Notes under the pieces: generated by a model
What the model was told of the DNA's origin: nothing
Databases searched by the model: none
What the model saw: the letters and a program-made list of their open reading frames with translations, nothing else
Translations under genes and position numbers: made by a program
Part shown: positions 1-7,298 of the stretch, one piece after another
How the letters are laid out: every line of letters begins with the position of its first letter
How positions within the stretch are numbered: the first letter of the stretch is position 1
Assembly (NCBI GenBank): GCA_964625855.1
Contig: CAZVFC010000032.1
Span: 37,816 to 101,815 of the forward strand
Direction of reading: 5' to 3'
From: JAPLUA01 sp964625855
GTDB lineage: Bacteria > Verrucomicrobiota > Verrucomicrobiia > Limisphaerales > UBA8199
DNA length: 64,000 bases

Positions 1-122
1 CATCTTTGCTCTCGTGCGCGCCGCCCAGGAGCCAGGCCCGAGCGGTGCAGTGAACGTAAGCCAGCCGTTGTGCTCGGGGACCAATGCAACCTGATCAGGC
101 AGATAGCTGCGGCATCCGACGC

Positions 123-551
123 ATGACCAAATCCGACCGCATTACGCAGCACGTATGCCGTGCGGTGGCAGCCCCCATCGTGGGGCTCTTTGGGGCCGTG
201 CTTGCCTTGCTCCCGGCTCTCTTGCTTTTCGGAATGATGCAGTGGTTGGGTGCACCTGCATTCGTCTTTGTCTTGGTGCAACTTGCTGCCTCTATGGTCA
301 AGGGATTTGCTTTTGTTTTTGTCGGCAGCTTGGTCGCTGCGATTGCCTGGCGCTTTAGGGCTGCCTGCATCTTGGTGGGTCTCGGAATGCTCTTCTATTT
401 GTACTTCTACTATTACTTATTCCCGTACACTGATTCCGACGAGGGTGCCGGCTTTTCTGTGTGGGCCGTGTTGGACCTCGCCGTCACCATTGCGGGCGGC
501 TTGTTGGCGGTAGCGCTTCGCCGCTTCAGGAGACCGGAACAGCCGAGCTGA
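123..551 (+). CDS. Small hypothetical membrane protein
   Basis: The product is about 142 residues and is dominated by hydrophobic stretches: roughly four membrane segments, the first from the AAPIVGLFGAVLALLPALLL region and the last near the C-terminus, followed by a short basic tail (RRFRRPEQ). I chose the ATG at 123 because the following peptide is a normal charged cytoplasmic start. An in-frame ATG at 84 would add 13 residues without obvious features. No family is recognised and no catalytic motif is visible. It is followed on the same strand by other small accessory genes with wide gaps, so there is no operon argument for its role. The coding call rests on the coherent membrane topology; the function is unknown. 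Confidence 0.5.
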   Translation: MTKSDRITQHVCRAVAAPIVGLFGAVLALLPALLLFGMMQWLGAPAFVFVLVQLAASMVKGFAFVFVGSLVAAIAWRFRAACILVGLGMLFYLYFYYYLFPYTDSDEGAGFSVWAVLDLAVTIAGGLLAVALRRFRRPEQPS

Positions 552-751
552 GGGGTGTACTGAACTGAAAGCGGCGAGGCCGCCCCGCTTACGCTCGGAG
601 CGGTGTTGGCGCGGCGCCAGTATATGAGCCCGCTTTTTCCATAAATGCGTATGGACAACCACCTTGGGAAGCCTTATTCCCGGCTGATGACGTATGGCAT
701 TACGTCCAACGAGTGGCCTGCTATTTGTTTAAGCGCCGCCGAGATGCTGCT

Positions 752-949
752 ATGGGAAAACGCCCCAGATTCAGGCTGTTCGATTCGCGATGCCCGAACT
801 GCGGTTCCAGCAATACCAGAATTGACTGGTTCCGGCTCGACAACTACCGCATGGCGGTACTTACCACCGTGTTCGCCGTGTTCGCATGTGATCTCGGTGG
901 CCGATACGACAGAGTCTGTTCGGACTGTCGGCGCAAGTTCACACGATGA
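752..949 (+). CDS. Small zinc-ribbon-like protein
   Basis: This is a short protein (65 residues from the ATG at 752; 78 from an in-frame ATG at 713). It carries a CPNCGSSN knuckle near the N-terminus and a second CSDCRRKF knuckle close to the C-terminus, separated by a moderately hydrophobic stretch (MAVLTTVFAVFACDLGG). Two CxxC pairs in this arrangement are typical of zinc ribbons, so metal binding is likely; the partner or nucleic acid it binds cannot be told. The start at 752 is preferred because the basic MGKRPRFRLFDSRCPNCG run is a normal zinc-ribbon entry. It may be a real small gene of an accessory region or a fragment of a larger zinc-ribbon protein. Confidence 0.45.
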   Translation: MGKRPRFRLFDSRCPNCGSSNTRIDWFRLDNYRMAVLTTVFAVFACDLGGRYDRVCSDCRRKFTR

Positions 950-1118
950 AGCCCGCGTTCGCCGCGCCTGGGTGCTATCGTTGGGCTGCGAATTACCTAT
1001 GACCGTGCGTTGTCAGTCCGCGCCGACAGCCGCCGGTGTTTCTGTTTGCCCGTGCGGCAGGAGATCCCCAGCACCCGAGCTTCGCCGGTGCTCGGCCTCA
1101 GGCGGCTGCGACCGTTAT

Positions 1119-1613
1119 GTGAGACCTCGCGCCGTTCAAGTGGGATTGCTCGTCGCGGCACTTGCACTTGGCGGATGCACGCAAACCACCGTCATCACCT
1201 CGTCGATGGCTCCCACGATACAGTCGGGCACGAAGGTCACTGTTGACTGGACTGCATACTCCTTGAGCGCGCCGAAACGGTGGGACGTCGTTTGTTTCAA
1301 GCCGCCAATGTTGGCCGACCAGATCTGGGCAATGCGTGTTGTGGCACTCCCGGGGGAGACGGTCTCGTTTGCGACTAACGGCATTGCGATCAACGGCCGC
1401 TCGATTGCCTTGCCGATCGCACTGACGAACGTTAGCTATGTTTCCGTGGATCACCCCGCATTAAGACCAGGCGCACCCTCGCTCCCATCACCGTATGTTG
1501 TCCCCAGCAACAGCTTCTTTGTTCTGGGGGACAACTCGACAATCGCGTTCGATAGCCGTTTTTGGGGTGCGGTGCCCCGCACCAATGTCTTTGGCAAAGT
1601 TCGAGGGCTATGA
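1119..1613 (+). CDS. Signal peptidase I (S26)-like lipoprotein lacking the catalytic lysine
   Basis: From a GTG start at 1119 the protein begins MRPRAVQVGLLVAALALGGC, a compact lipoprotein signal with Cys20 as the lipidated residue; this decides the start, since the frame stays open upstream without family features. The mature part carries S26 peptidase boxes: the S-S-M-A-P-T motif with the expected nucleophile Ser29, then R-V-V-A-L-P-G-E, then the C-terminal box VLGDNSTIAFDSRFWGAVP. In LepB-type enzymes a lysine directly precedes the Arg of the second box and acts as general base. Here that position is Met72, so classical Ser/Lys catalysis should not work. The single N-terminal lipid anchor is also unlike ordinary membrane-spanning leader peptidases. 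It could be an inactive relative or use another base. Family assignment is firm; activity is doubtful. Confidence 0.7.
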   Translation: MRPRAVQVGLLVAALALGGCTQTTVITSSMAPTIQSGTKVTVDWTAYSLSAPKRWDVVCFKPPMLADQIWAMRVVALPGETVSFATNGIAINGRSIALPIALTNVSYVSVDHPALRPGAPSLPSPYVVPSNSFFVLGDNSTIAFDSRFWGAVPRTNVFGKVRGL

Positions 1614-1720
1614 ACCCGTATAGCGCGCTGCACTCGACGCCGCGACGGCGCTCTGTTTGCATATCAGGATGCGTCCGCCAGAGCCGGGGCGCCCTCAGCC
1701 GAACTCGGGCGCTAAGCCGC

Positions 1721-1945
1721 TCAGTCTTTCGACCGACGCAGCATCAGGAAGCCCAGGCCCAACACGATCAACCCGGCGCTCGCTGGTTCGGGCACCATGA
1801 GAATCAGGCCCCAATTCATCAGGGTCGCCTGGGCCCCTCCCCCGTCCACGTCGGCCAGGAACAGCGTCCAGCTTCCGCTGGGGTTCAAGCCCAGGAACGA
1901 GTCCAATAACGCCGTTCGCCGTTCATCAGATGAAACCCATTTCTG
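1721..1945 (-). pseudogene. C-terminal remnant of a P-domain, PEP-CTERM protein
   Basis: The minus-strand frame reads ...SDERRTALLDSFLGLNPSGSWTLFLADVDGGGAQATLMNWGL and ends with VPEPASAGLIVLGLGFLMLRRSKD. The first part resembles the end of a proprotein-convertase P-domain (S-G-x-W-T-L-x-x-x-D then L-x-x-W-G-L). The end is a complete PEP-CTERM signal (PEP motif, hydrophobic helix, Arg-rich tail) used for exosortase-dependent sorting. The frame hits a stop just upstream at 1946, there is no plausible start or signal peptide, and a lipoprotein gene on the other strand overlaps it. It is therefore the tail of a lost gene. Confidence 0.6.
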
Positions 1946-2205
1946 TCATTCTTGGCCTGTCAATCGTGGCGTTATGTGGCTGCACGACCACGCCCACGGC
2001 ATCTGTCCCTGGCCCTGGACTTTGCCTCATAGAGGATGGCAAGCTTCTGTATGAGCTTGGGCGCTTTGACGAGGCCCGAGACCGTCTGGAGCTTCTGTTG
2101 ACCCTGACCTCGGATGATCACCTGAGGACGAAGGCATTGTATTACTTGGACTTGATTCACAGAGATGTTGCTCCTGCCAAGAACGATCCCGGCTACCCAG
2201 CGTGA
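1930..2205 (+). CDS. Small lipoprotein with TPR-like helix pair
   Basis: The 91-residue product starts MKPISVILGLSIVALCGC, a good lipoprotein signal with a lipobox ending in Cys18, followed by a Thr/Pro-rich linker. The rest (LLYELGRFDEARDRLELLL...KALYYLDLIH) has the spacing of a single tetratricopeptide-type helical hairpin, so it may be a small envelope scaffold. It ends abruptly in a Pro-rich tail next to a shred of SUMF1 coding sequence in another frame. The present stop could therefore be the result of a rearrangement that truncated a longer protein. No partner gene is evident. Confidence 0.55.
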   Translation: MKPISVILGLSIVALCGCTTTPTASVPGPGLCLIEDGKLLYELGRFDEARDRLELLLTLTSDDHLRTKALYYLDLIHRDVAPAKNDPGYPA

Positions 2206-2264
2206 CTTGGGATGAGGCGCAGGAATTCTGCCGCTGGCTGACGGAAAGAGAGCGCGCGGCGGGT
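2196..2264 (+). pseudogene. Shred of a SUMF1/formylglycine-generating-enzyme-type domain
   Basis: Reading from 2196 gives P-S-V-T-W-D-E-A-Q-E-F-C-R-W-L-T-E-R-E-R-A-A-G. That is the conserved core of FGE-sulfatase (SUMF1) domains (HPV-x-x-V-[ST]-W-[DE]-[DE]-A-x-x-[FY]-C-x-W). The frame then continues into sequence without family resemblance and stops at about 2374. No start or remaining domain is present. A full-length member of the same superfamily lies at 32550-33755. Called from motif resemblance only. Confidence 0.45.
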
Positions 2265-2380
2265 GTCTGGGCCGCCAGGAGTCTAAGGCAAAAATGCTCG
2301 AGCAGAGCGAGGGCCAGCTCGGCGAACACCATTTTAGGCAACCGCGCCAGCGTGCTCCCCAGACGGCGTCCATAGTAACT

Positions 2381-2480
2381 CCGTTCCTCCTCCGTTCCTC
2401 CTCCGTTGTTCCTCCGATTGCGTCTCGGAGGAACAACGGAGGAGGGACGGAGGAAGAACGGAGGTAGGACGGAGGTAGCC
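2381..2480. repeat. Inverted array of 11-nt repeat units (long hairpin)
   Basis: The left half is built of 11-nt units CCGTTCCTCCT, CCGTTCCTCCT, CCGTTGTTCCT. The right half has CGGAGGAACAA, CGGAGGAGGGA, CGGAGGAAGAA, CGGAGGTAGGA and CGGAGGTAGCC, in exact 11-nt register from 2426 to 2480. The two halves are complementary: 2398-2417 and 2425-2444 form a perfect 20-bp stem around a 7-nt loop, and the stem continues outward with few mismatches. Confidence 0.9.
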
Positions 2481-2890
2481 TGGGAGGGCTGTGGGGGCGT
2501 TAACGAGCGCCTTGAGCCGGAGAATGGCTGGGAGGCCCAGTTTCTGGCGGGTGGGTTTCCAACGGTGGGTCATTGAGTCTGGGGCAACCCCTGAACCCGA
2601 TGCGTGAAGGAGCGACATTTCGCCGCAATGTCTCTTCGCGGGAGCCGGACGCCCCGGCGAGGCATCCCAGCCAAGCCCTCGCTAATGCGTTGTCCGGGCT
2701 GCCGGTGCTGGTCGTCCGGCTTGACGGGTGGCTAACTGCCGCCATAATAGGCTGACATGACCACGAGTATCTGCGACTCCTCCGTAGCTGGCGCCAGGGC
2801 TGGGCGCGGAGTCCTTTCGCCCCCTGTCCCGACGGCTCCCGCGCCCGCAACAGTCCGCGATCACAACCTTGCGCCCCACTCGGCGGCACT
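2481..2890. other. Intergenic region before the acyl carrier protein gene
   Basis: About 410 bases without a supported gene. Open frames are present on both strands but none carries a recognisable motif or a good start. The region must hold the promoter of the downstream biosynthetic operon; I could not pick out a convincing one. Confidence 0.5.
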
Positions 2891-3178
2891 ATGACCTCGC
2901 CGGTTGACCCCAAGATCATCGCCGACAAGCTCTGCGAATTCGCGCGGGCGAACTTCCTGGCGGACGGAATGGAATTCAACGAGCACAGCCCGCTGGCCGA
3001 GGCCGGGATTGATTCGTTCGCCCTCGTGGAGCTGCTGCTCTGCAGCGAGCGCGCGTTTGGCGTCCGGGTGCCGGAGTCGCACCTGACGCGCAACAACCTC
3101 GTCTCGGTGGCCACGCTGGCCAATTGCATCGCGGAACTGGCGCGCAACGGCGGCTCGGCCTCTCTGTCCCGCGAATAG
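2891..3178 (+). CDS. Stand-alone acyl carrier protein
   Basis: A 95-residue carrier protein. The phosphopantetheine attachment motif is G-I-D-S-F with Ser42, preceded by the usual acidic helix I and followed by LVELLLCSERAFGVRVPE, the recognition helix that contacts partner enzymes. Length and helical order match type II acyl or aryl carrier proteins; DSF instead of the DSL of fatty-acid ACP suggests a specialised carrier rather than AcpP. It is the first gene of a run of six same-strand genes (next start 34 nt downstream). An AMP-ligase in the same run is a natural loading enzyme and an HxxxD protein a natural unloading enzyme. It would carry the thioester-bound intermediate in the cytoplasm. 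The substrate is unknown. Confidence 0.85.
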   Translation: MTSPVDPKIIADKLCEFARANFLADGMEFNEHSPLAEAGIDSFALVELLLCSERAFGVRVPESHLTRNNLVSVATLANCIAELARNGGSASLSRE

Positions 3179-3212
3179 CCCCGCCTGGGCCGGCAGTCCA
3201 GGATAACTGAAT

Positions 3213-4541
3213 ATGCCTCCGTTGCCCCGCCAAATCCGGTTGGCTGCCGGCGACTATTTCATGCACGGCCAGGACTGCCGGATGCGGCGCCACGGCCTGC
3301 CCGGCAACGTCTGCCGCGTGGCCCTGCGCTTGGACGAAGGCCTGGATACGGACCTCCTGCGCCGACGCGTGGCGGATTCCCCCCTCCTGAATTGGCTGGC
3401 GCAAGTGCGCATTGTCCGGTCTCTGCCGTTGCTGCCCCCGCGCTGGCATGCAGCGGAGCCCAAGACCATCTTCCACGAGCACAATGGCCCGGCGATAAAT
3501 GGAGCGGAGCCGGCTTCGCTGCCGCCCGCGGTGGCCGGGAGGGATTTGCACGCCGCGGAAGGGCCGGCGCTGGCCTTGGACCTCGTCCGCCACGCCGACG
3601 GCACCCGGCACCTGGTGTATTCCTGGAACCACGCCCTCATGGACGCGCGGGGCGCGGAACTGATCCTGCGCCACCTGAACGCCGGGCCGGCGGTGAAAGA
3701 CCCTCCCGCCCTGGACGATCTGATCAACCCCGCGCAGCAAGAGTGGAACCTCTCGAAGTGGTGGAACAGTGTGAAGCTGGCGCGCAGCTCGATGGAATGG
3801 CTTCGCAAGTCCGGCAGCGAACCGCTGTTCACGCTGATGCCGGGGCTGCATCCGGCCGGGCCATGCCGCGGCCAGTGCCGGCTCTTGTCTTTCAGCGAGG
3901 CCGAGACGGAGCGCATTGGCGCTCGCTGCCAGAGCCTGAATGCCGCCTTCCGGCGCAGCAACTTCTACCTGGCCGCCACCATCCGCGCCGTGCACACGGT
4001 GGCAGTGGGGCGCGGGAACAAGGACGGGGCCTACCTGGTTCCGGTCCCGCACGACATGCGGCGGCGCGGCGCCAATGGCCCCATCTTCTCGAACCAGCTT
4101 TCGATCCTGTTCCACCGCATCGAACCGCGCCAGGCGGCGAGCCTCAGCGAGATTATCGCGGAGCTGACGCGGCAGATGATGAACCAGATTCGTGACCGCT
4201 TCCCGGAGGCCTGCATGGCGGCGCTGGACATGTTCAAGCCCATGCCGTTGGACTATTATGTGCGGCACCTGGGGCAGCCCACGCGCGGCAAATTCGCCAG
4301 CCTGTGCTTCTCGGACTCCGGCGAGACCTGCGCCGGCATGAGCGACATGCTGGGCGGGCGGATACAGGAGGTCACCCACCTGGTGCCGACGTGGCGGCCG
4401 CCAGGATTGACGGTATTGTTCTGGAGTTTCGGCAGCCGGCCCCGCGTCCTGTTGTCGTGGGTGGAAGACTGCTTGAGTCCGGCCGAAGCCAACACCCTGG
4501 AGCAGGGACTGCGCGCGGCCTTATTGGAAGAACAGATTTGA
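3213..4541 (+). CDS. HxxxD-type acyltransferase / condensation-domain-like protein
   Basis: A 442-residue protein with the hallmark of the chloramphenicol-acetyltransferase/condensation superfamily: H140-A-L-M-D144 in W-N-H-A-L-M-D-A-R-G. A later segment, PVPHDMRRRGANGPIFSNQL, fits the second structural motif near the tunnel latch. Members join an acyl group held on a carrier protein or CoA to an amine or alcohol. The usual Gly after the motif Asp is Ala here. Its stop overlaps the ATG of the radical SAM gene (TGATG at 4539-4543), so translation is probably coupled. In context it most likely transfers the acyl chain from the ACP encoded just upstream. It could instead be a wax-ester/PapA-like transferase; the acceptor is unknown. 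Confidence 0.7.
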   Translation: MPPLPRQIRLAAGDYFMHGQDCRMRRHGLPGNVCRVALRLDEGLDTDLLRRRVADSPLLNWLAQVRIVRSLPLLPPRWHAAEPKTIFHEHNGPAINGAEPASLPPAVAGRDLHAAEGPALALDLVRHADGTRHLVYSWNHALMDARGAELILRHLNAGPAVKDPPALDDLINPAQQEWNLSKWWNSVKLARSSMEWLRKSGSEPLFTLMPGLHPAGPCRGQCRLLSFSEAETERIGARCQSLNAAFRRSNFYLAATIRAVHTVAVGRGNKDGAYLVPVPHDMRRRGANGPIFSNQLSILFHRIEPRQAASLSEIIAELTRQMMNQIRDRFPEACMAALDMFKPMPLDYYVRHLGQPTRGKFASLCFSDSGETCAGMSDMLGGRIQEVTHLVPTWRPPGLTVLFWSFGSRPRVLLSWVEDCLSPAEANTLEQGLRAALLEEQI

Positions 4542-5953
4542 TGAAAGTCTTATTGGTAGCAACGAATCGTGAGCGATCGCCCTACCCGGTGGCGCCGCTG
4601 GGAGCGCTGTGCGTGGTCGCCGCCGCCCGCGACGCCGGCCACGAGGTGGATTTCCTGGACCTGGGGCTGTCCTCGGCTCCGAACCAGGCGCTTCAGAAAG
4701 CCCTTGGGAAGAATCAATACCAGGCGGTGGCGTTCGGGATCCGCAACCTCGACAACTGCTGGGCCTTTGCGCCGCGCCTGTATTTCGACGAGGTGCGGGA
4801 GCTGGCCGAGACCGTCAAGCGCTGCTTCGAAGGGCCGCTGATCCTGGGCGGCACGGGCTTCTCGGTTTCGCCGCACGGCTGGATGCAGCGACTGGATGCC
4901 GTTTGCGGGGTGATCGGCGAGGGCGAGCGCGCGTTCCCCGAAGTCTTGCGGCGGCTGGAGGCCGGGCAATCGCTGGAGGGGATTGATGGCGTTATCACGA
5001 CGCCCAAGAACGGCACCCCGATTGAGGAGCTGTCCGCCCCGGTCATCGAGAAGCTCAGCGCGCTGCCGCTCCCGGCGCACGACCTTTGCGGATACAAGCG
5101 CTACCTCAACCGCGGCGGCTTTGTGGGCGTGCAGACCAAGCGCGGGTGCCCGCTGGGCTGTGTCTATTGCATTTACCCCCAATTGGAAGGCAAGCGCTAC
5201 CGGCTGCGTCCGCCCGAGGCGATTGTCGAGGAAATCGAGAAGGTGGTTGTGGGGGCGAAGCTCCAGCACTTCTTCTTCGTGGACAGCGTGTTCAATGACC
5301 CGCGGCACCACGCGTTGGCCGTCTGCGCCGCGCTCGCCAAGCGCAAGTTGCCGATTCATTGGTCGGCGTTCTGCAACCCGCTGGGGTTCGATGAGGAAGT
5401 GGCCAGGGCCATGGCGGCGGCAGGCTGCAACGGGGTGGAGTTCGGATTGGATGTCGCCACGCCCAAGATGCTGGAGGCGCTGGGCAAACCGTTCGGCCAG
5501 GCTGAGATCAAGATCGCCTTGAAAGCCGCGCGCGACGCCGGATTGCCTTTCGTGAGCTACATGTTGTTCGGCGGCCCGAGCGAGACCTGGAAGGATGTGC
5601 AGGACACGCAGTCTTTCCTGAACACCTGCGCGCCCGCCCACGCTTTGTTCGCCTCGTTCGGCATCCGCGTCTATGAAGGCACATCGCTGGCCGTTACGGC
5701 GCGAAAGGAAGGTTTGGTGACCCGGGACCAGGACCTGTTCGAGCCGGTCTATTACCTTTCGCAGCCCATGGCCGAGAAGACCATCGAGAACCTTGACCGC
5801 ATCTCCCGGCAACGCGCCGAGTGGACCTCGCCGGCCGATTGGCGGCGGCCCATGATGCTTTGGGCGCAGAAAGTGATGGTGCTGTTCCAGGTCCGGCCGC
5901 AGTGGAAATACATCCAGGGCTACGGCCTGCACATGCGAAAATGGCTCAAGTGA
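4541..5953 (+). CDS. B12-binding-type radical SAM enzyme
   Basis: The 470-residue protein opens with a Rossmann-like region (MKVLLVATNRERSPYPVAPL...AGHEVDFLDL) typical of the N-terminal cobalamin-binding domain of class B radical SAM enzymes. It continues into a TIM-barrel radical SAM core with C203-x3-C207-x2-C210 (RGCPLGCVYC) to hold the 4Fe-4S cluster. The ILGGTGFSV and GEGERAF segments are standard landmarks of this family. Such enzymes methylate unreactive carbons or carry out ring rearrangements, in the cytoplasm under low oxygen. The start at 4541 overlaps the stop of the preceding gene. Within this operon it is the most likely source of an unusual carbon-carbon modification. The canonical cobalamin DxHxxG motif is not evident, as is common in the family, so B12 dependence is an inference. 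Confidence 0.85.
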   Translation: MKVLLVATNRERSPYPVAPLGALCVVAAARDAGHEVDFLDLGLSSAPNQALQKALGKNQYQAVAFGIRNLDNCWAFAPRLYFDEVRELAETVKRCFEGPLILGGTGFSVSPHGWMQRLDAVCGVIGEGERAFPEVLRRLEAGQSLEGIDGVITTPKNGTPIEELSAPVIEKLSALPLPAHDLCGYKRYLNRGGFVGVQTKRGCPLGCVYCIYPQLEGKRYRLRPPEAIVEEIEKVVVGAKLQHFFFVDSVFNDPRHHALAVCAALAKRKLPIHWSAFCNPLGFDEEVARAMAAAGCNGVEFGLDVATPKMLEALGKPFGQAEIKIALKAARDAGLPFVSYMLFGGPSETWKDVQDTQSFLNTCAPAHALFASFGIRVYEGTSLAVTARKEGLVTRDQDLFEPVYYLSQPMAEKTIENLDRISRQRAEWTSPADWRRPMMLWAQKVMVLFQVRPQWKYIQGYGLHMRKWLK

Positions 5954-6002
5954 GCACCGCCCTCTGAACACTCGTGACACCCCAGCCACTCTCATCACGG
6001 CG

Positions 6003-7298
6003 GTGGATAGCCTGCCCCACGACATGACGAGAAGTGCTGACGGCCCCCGCATTTCATGCGATGTGCTGGTCATCGGCGGAGGCGCGGCGGGTGTGGCTGC
6101 CGCCACCGCCGCCGGCCGGGCGGGCGCGCGGGTGGTGTTGCTGGAGCGCTACGGATTTCTAGGGGGGCTGGCCACTGCGGCCCAGGTCGGCCCCGTGTGC
6201 GGCCTCTACCTGCGCGACAGCTCCAGCGCGCAAGCCACGCTGGTGGCCGGCGGGTTCATCGCAGAGTTTGCTGCGCGCCTGCAGCAAGCGGCCGGTCGGG
6301 CGTCCCTGCGGTTGGAGCGCGGGTTGTGGGTCTTGCCCCACTCGATCGCAGCCTTCGCGCGCGTGGCGGATGCCTTCATAAGCGAGTCCGGCAACCTCAC
6401 CCCTGTCCTGCACGCCACGGTGTCTGAAGCAAAGGCGGAAGGCCGCCGCCTGGCCGAGGTGCGCGCCCTGGCATGGAACGAGCCTTTGTTCGTTCGCCCC
6501 GCCGCTGTGGTGGACTGCTCCGGGGAAGCCACCGCTGCTGTCCTCGCTGGAGCCGAGGTCGAGGACGGCGCGGCGGATCAGGTCCCGGCGCTGGTCTTCT
6601 GTTTGGAGGACGTTGATCCCGCTCTGTCCGAACGCGGGTTGCTGGAAGTACGCCGCGAATTGCGCCGCGGCGTGGACGAAGGCCGTTTGCCCGCCACGTG
6701 CGAACGGCTTTCGCTGGTCCCAGGGACGGGCGCCGATGGCCGACTGTCCCTCAAGCTCAACCTCTCGCCTGCAGAACCGGGCCGCGTCCCATGGCAACAA
6801 GTGACCGACTGGGAACGGCAGGCCCGCGCGCTGGTGGACGTTCTCGTGCGTTTCCTGGTGGACAACACCGCTTCCTGCCGGAATGCGCGCTTGCGCTCGG
6901 TCGCTCCCCAGCTCGGCATCCGGTCGGGACGCCGGATTCGAGGCCGCGCCAGGCTCATGGACAAGGATGTGCTGGGCGCGCAGAAGACTCCGCTCGGCAT
7001 CGCCCGCGGTTGCTGGCCGATGGAACGCTGGGGAAGCAGCCCGCGGCCGGAGATGGTCTATCTCGAAGAGGGTGGCTACTATGAGATACCGCTGGATTGC
7101 CTGCGGCCGGCGGAATTGGATAACGTGCTGGTCGCCGGCCGATGTTTCAGCGCTGAGGCCGGGGCCATGAGCTCAGCCCGTGTCATTGGCACCGCGTTGG
7201 CGACCGGCTGGGCCGCGGGGACCGCCGCAGCATTCCAGGCGATGGGCCGGCCAGCAGATGAGGCAGTGGATGCGATTCGGAAGCAGATGCAAGAATGA
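6003..7298 (+). CDS. FAD-dependent oxidoreductase
   Basis: A 431-residue flavoprotein. It has the N-terminal dinucleotide-binding fingerprint V-L-V-I-G-G-G-A-A-G-V-A-A-A at about residues 22-35, an acidic end of beta 2 (LLERYGFLGG), and a C-terminal FAD segment (LDNVLVAGRCFSAEAGAMSSARV...ATGWAAGTAAA). This matches the broad family of FAD-dependent dehydrogenases in which an isoalloxazine-binding GG doublet follows the Glu. The start is a GTG at 6003; an in-frame ATG at 6024 is an equally good choice. It begins 49 nt after the radical SAM gene and its stop overlaps the next start (ATGA at 7295-7298). It probably oxidises or reduces the ACP-bound or released intermediate; the substrate cannot be deduced. 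Confidence 0.8.
   Translation: MDSLPHDMTRSADGPRISCDVLVIGGGAAGVAAATAAGRAGARVVLLERYGFLGGLATAAQVGPVCGLYLRDSSSAQATLVAGGFIAEFAARLQQAAGRASLRLERGLWVLPHSIAAFARVADAFISESGNLTPVLHATVSEAKAEGRRLAEVRALAWNEPLFVRPAAVVDCSGEATAAVLAGAEVEDGAADQVPALVFCLEDVDPALSERGLLEVRRELRRGVDEGRLPATCERLSLVPGTGADGRLSLKLNLSPAEPGRVPWQQVTDWERQARALVDVLVRFLVDNTASCRNARLRSVAPQLGIRSGRRIRGRARLMDKDVLGAQKTPLGIARGCWPMERWGSSPRPEMVYLEEGGYYEIPLDCLRPAELDNVLVAGRCFSAEAGAMSSARVIGTALATGWAAGTAAAFQAMGRPADEAVDAIRKQMQE

Noticed and set aside
1..1720. Possible integron cassette array (several small same-strand genes with spacers)
   Set aside because: I looked for paired RYYYAAC...GTTRRRY sites between the genes. Isolated matches exist (for example GTTGGGC near 979 and GTCCAAC near 704), but no pair has a credible attC spacing or inverted structure.
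2573..2755. Short open frame upstream of the ACP gene
   Set aside because: No motif and an atypical composition for a small protein; the evidence is no better than chance.
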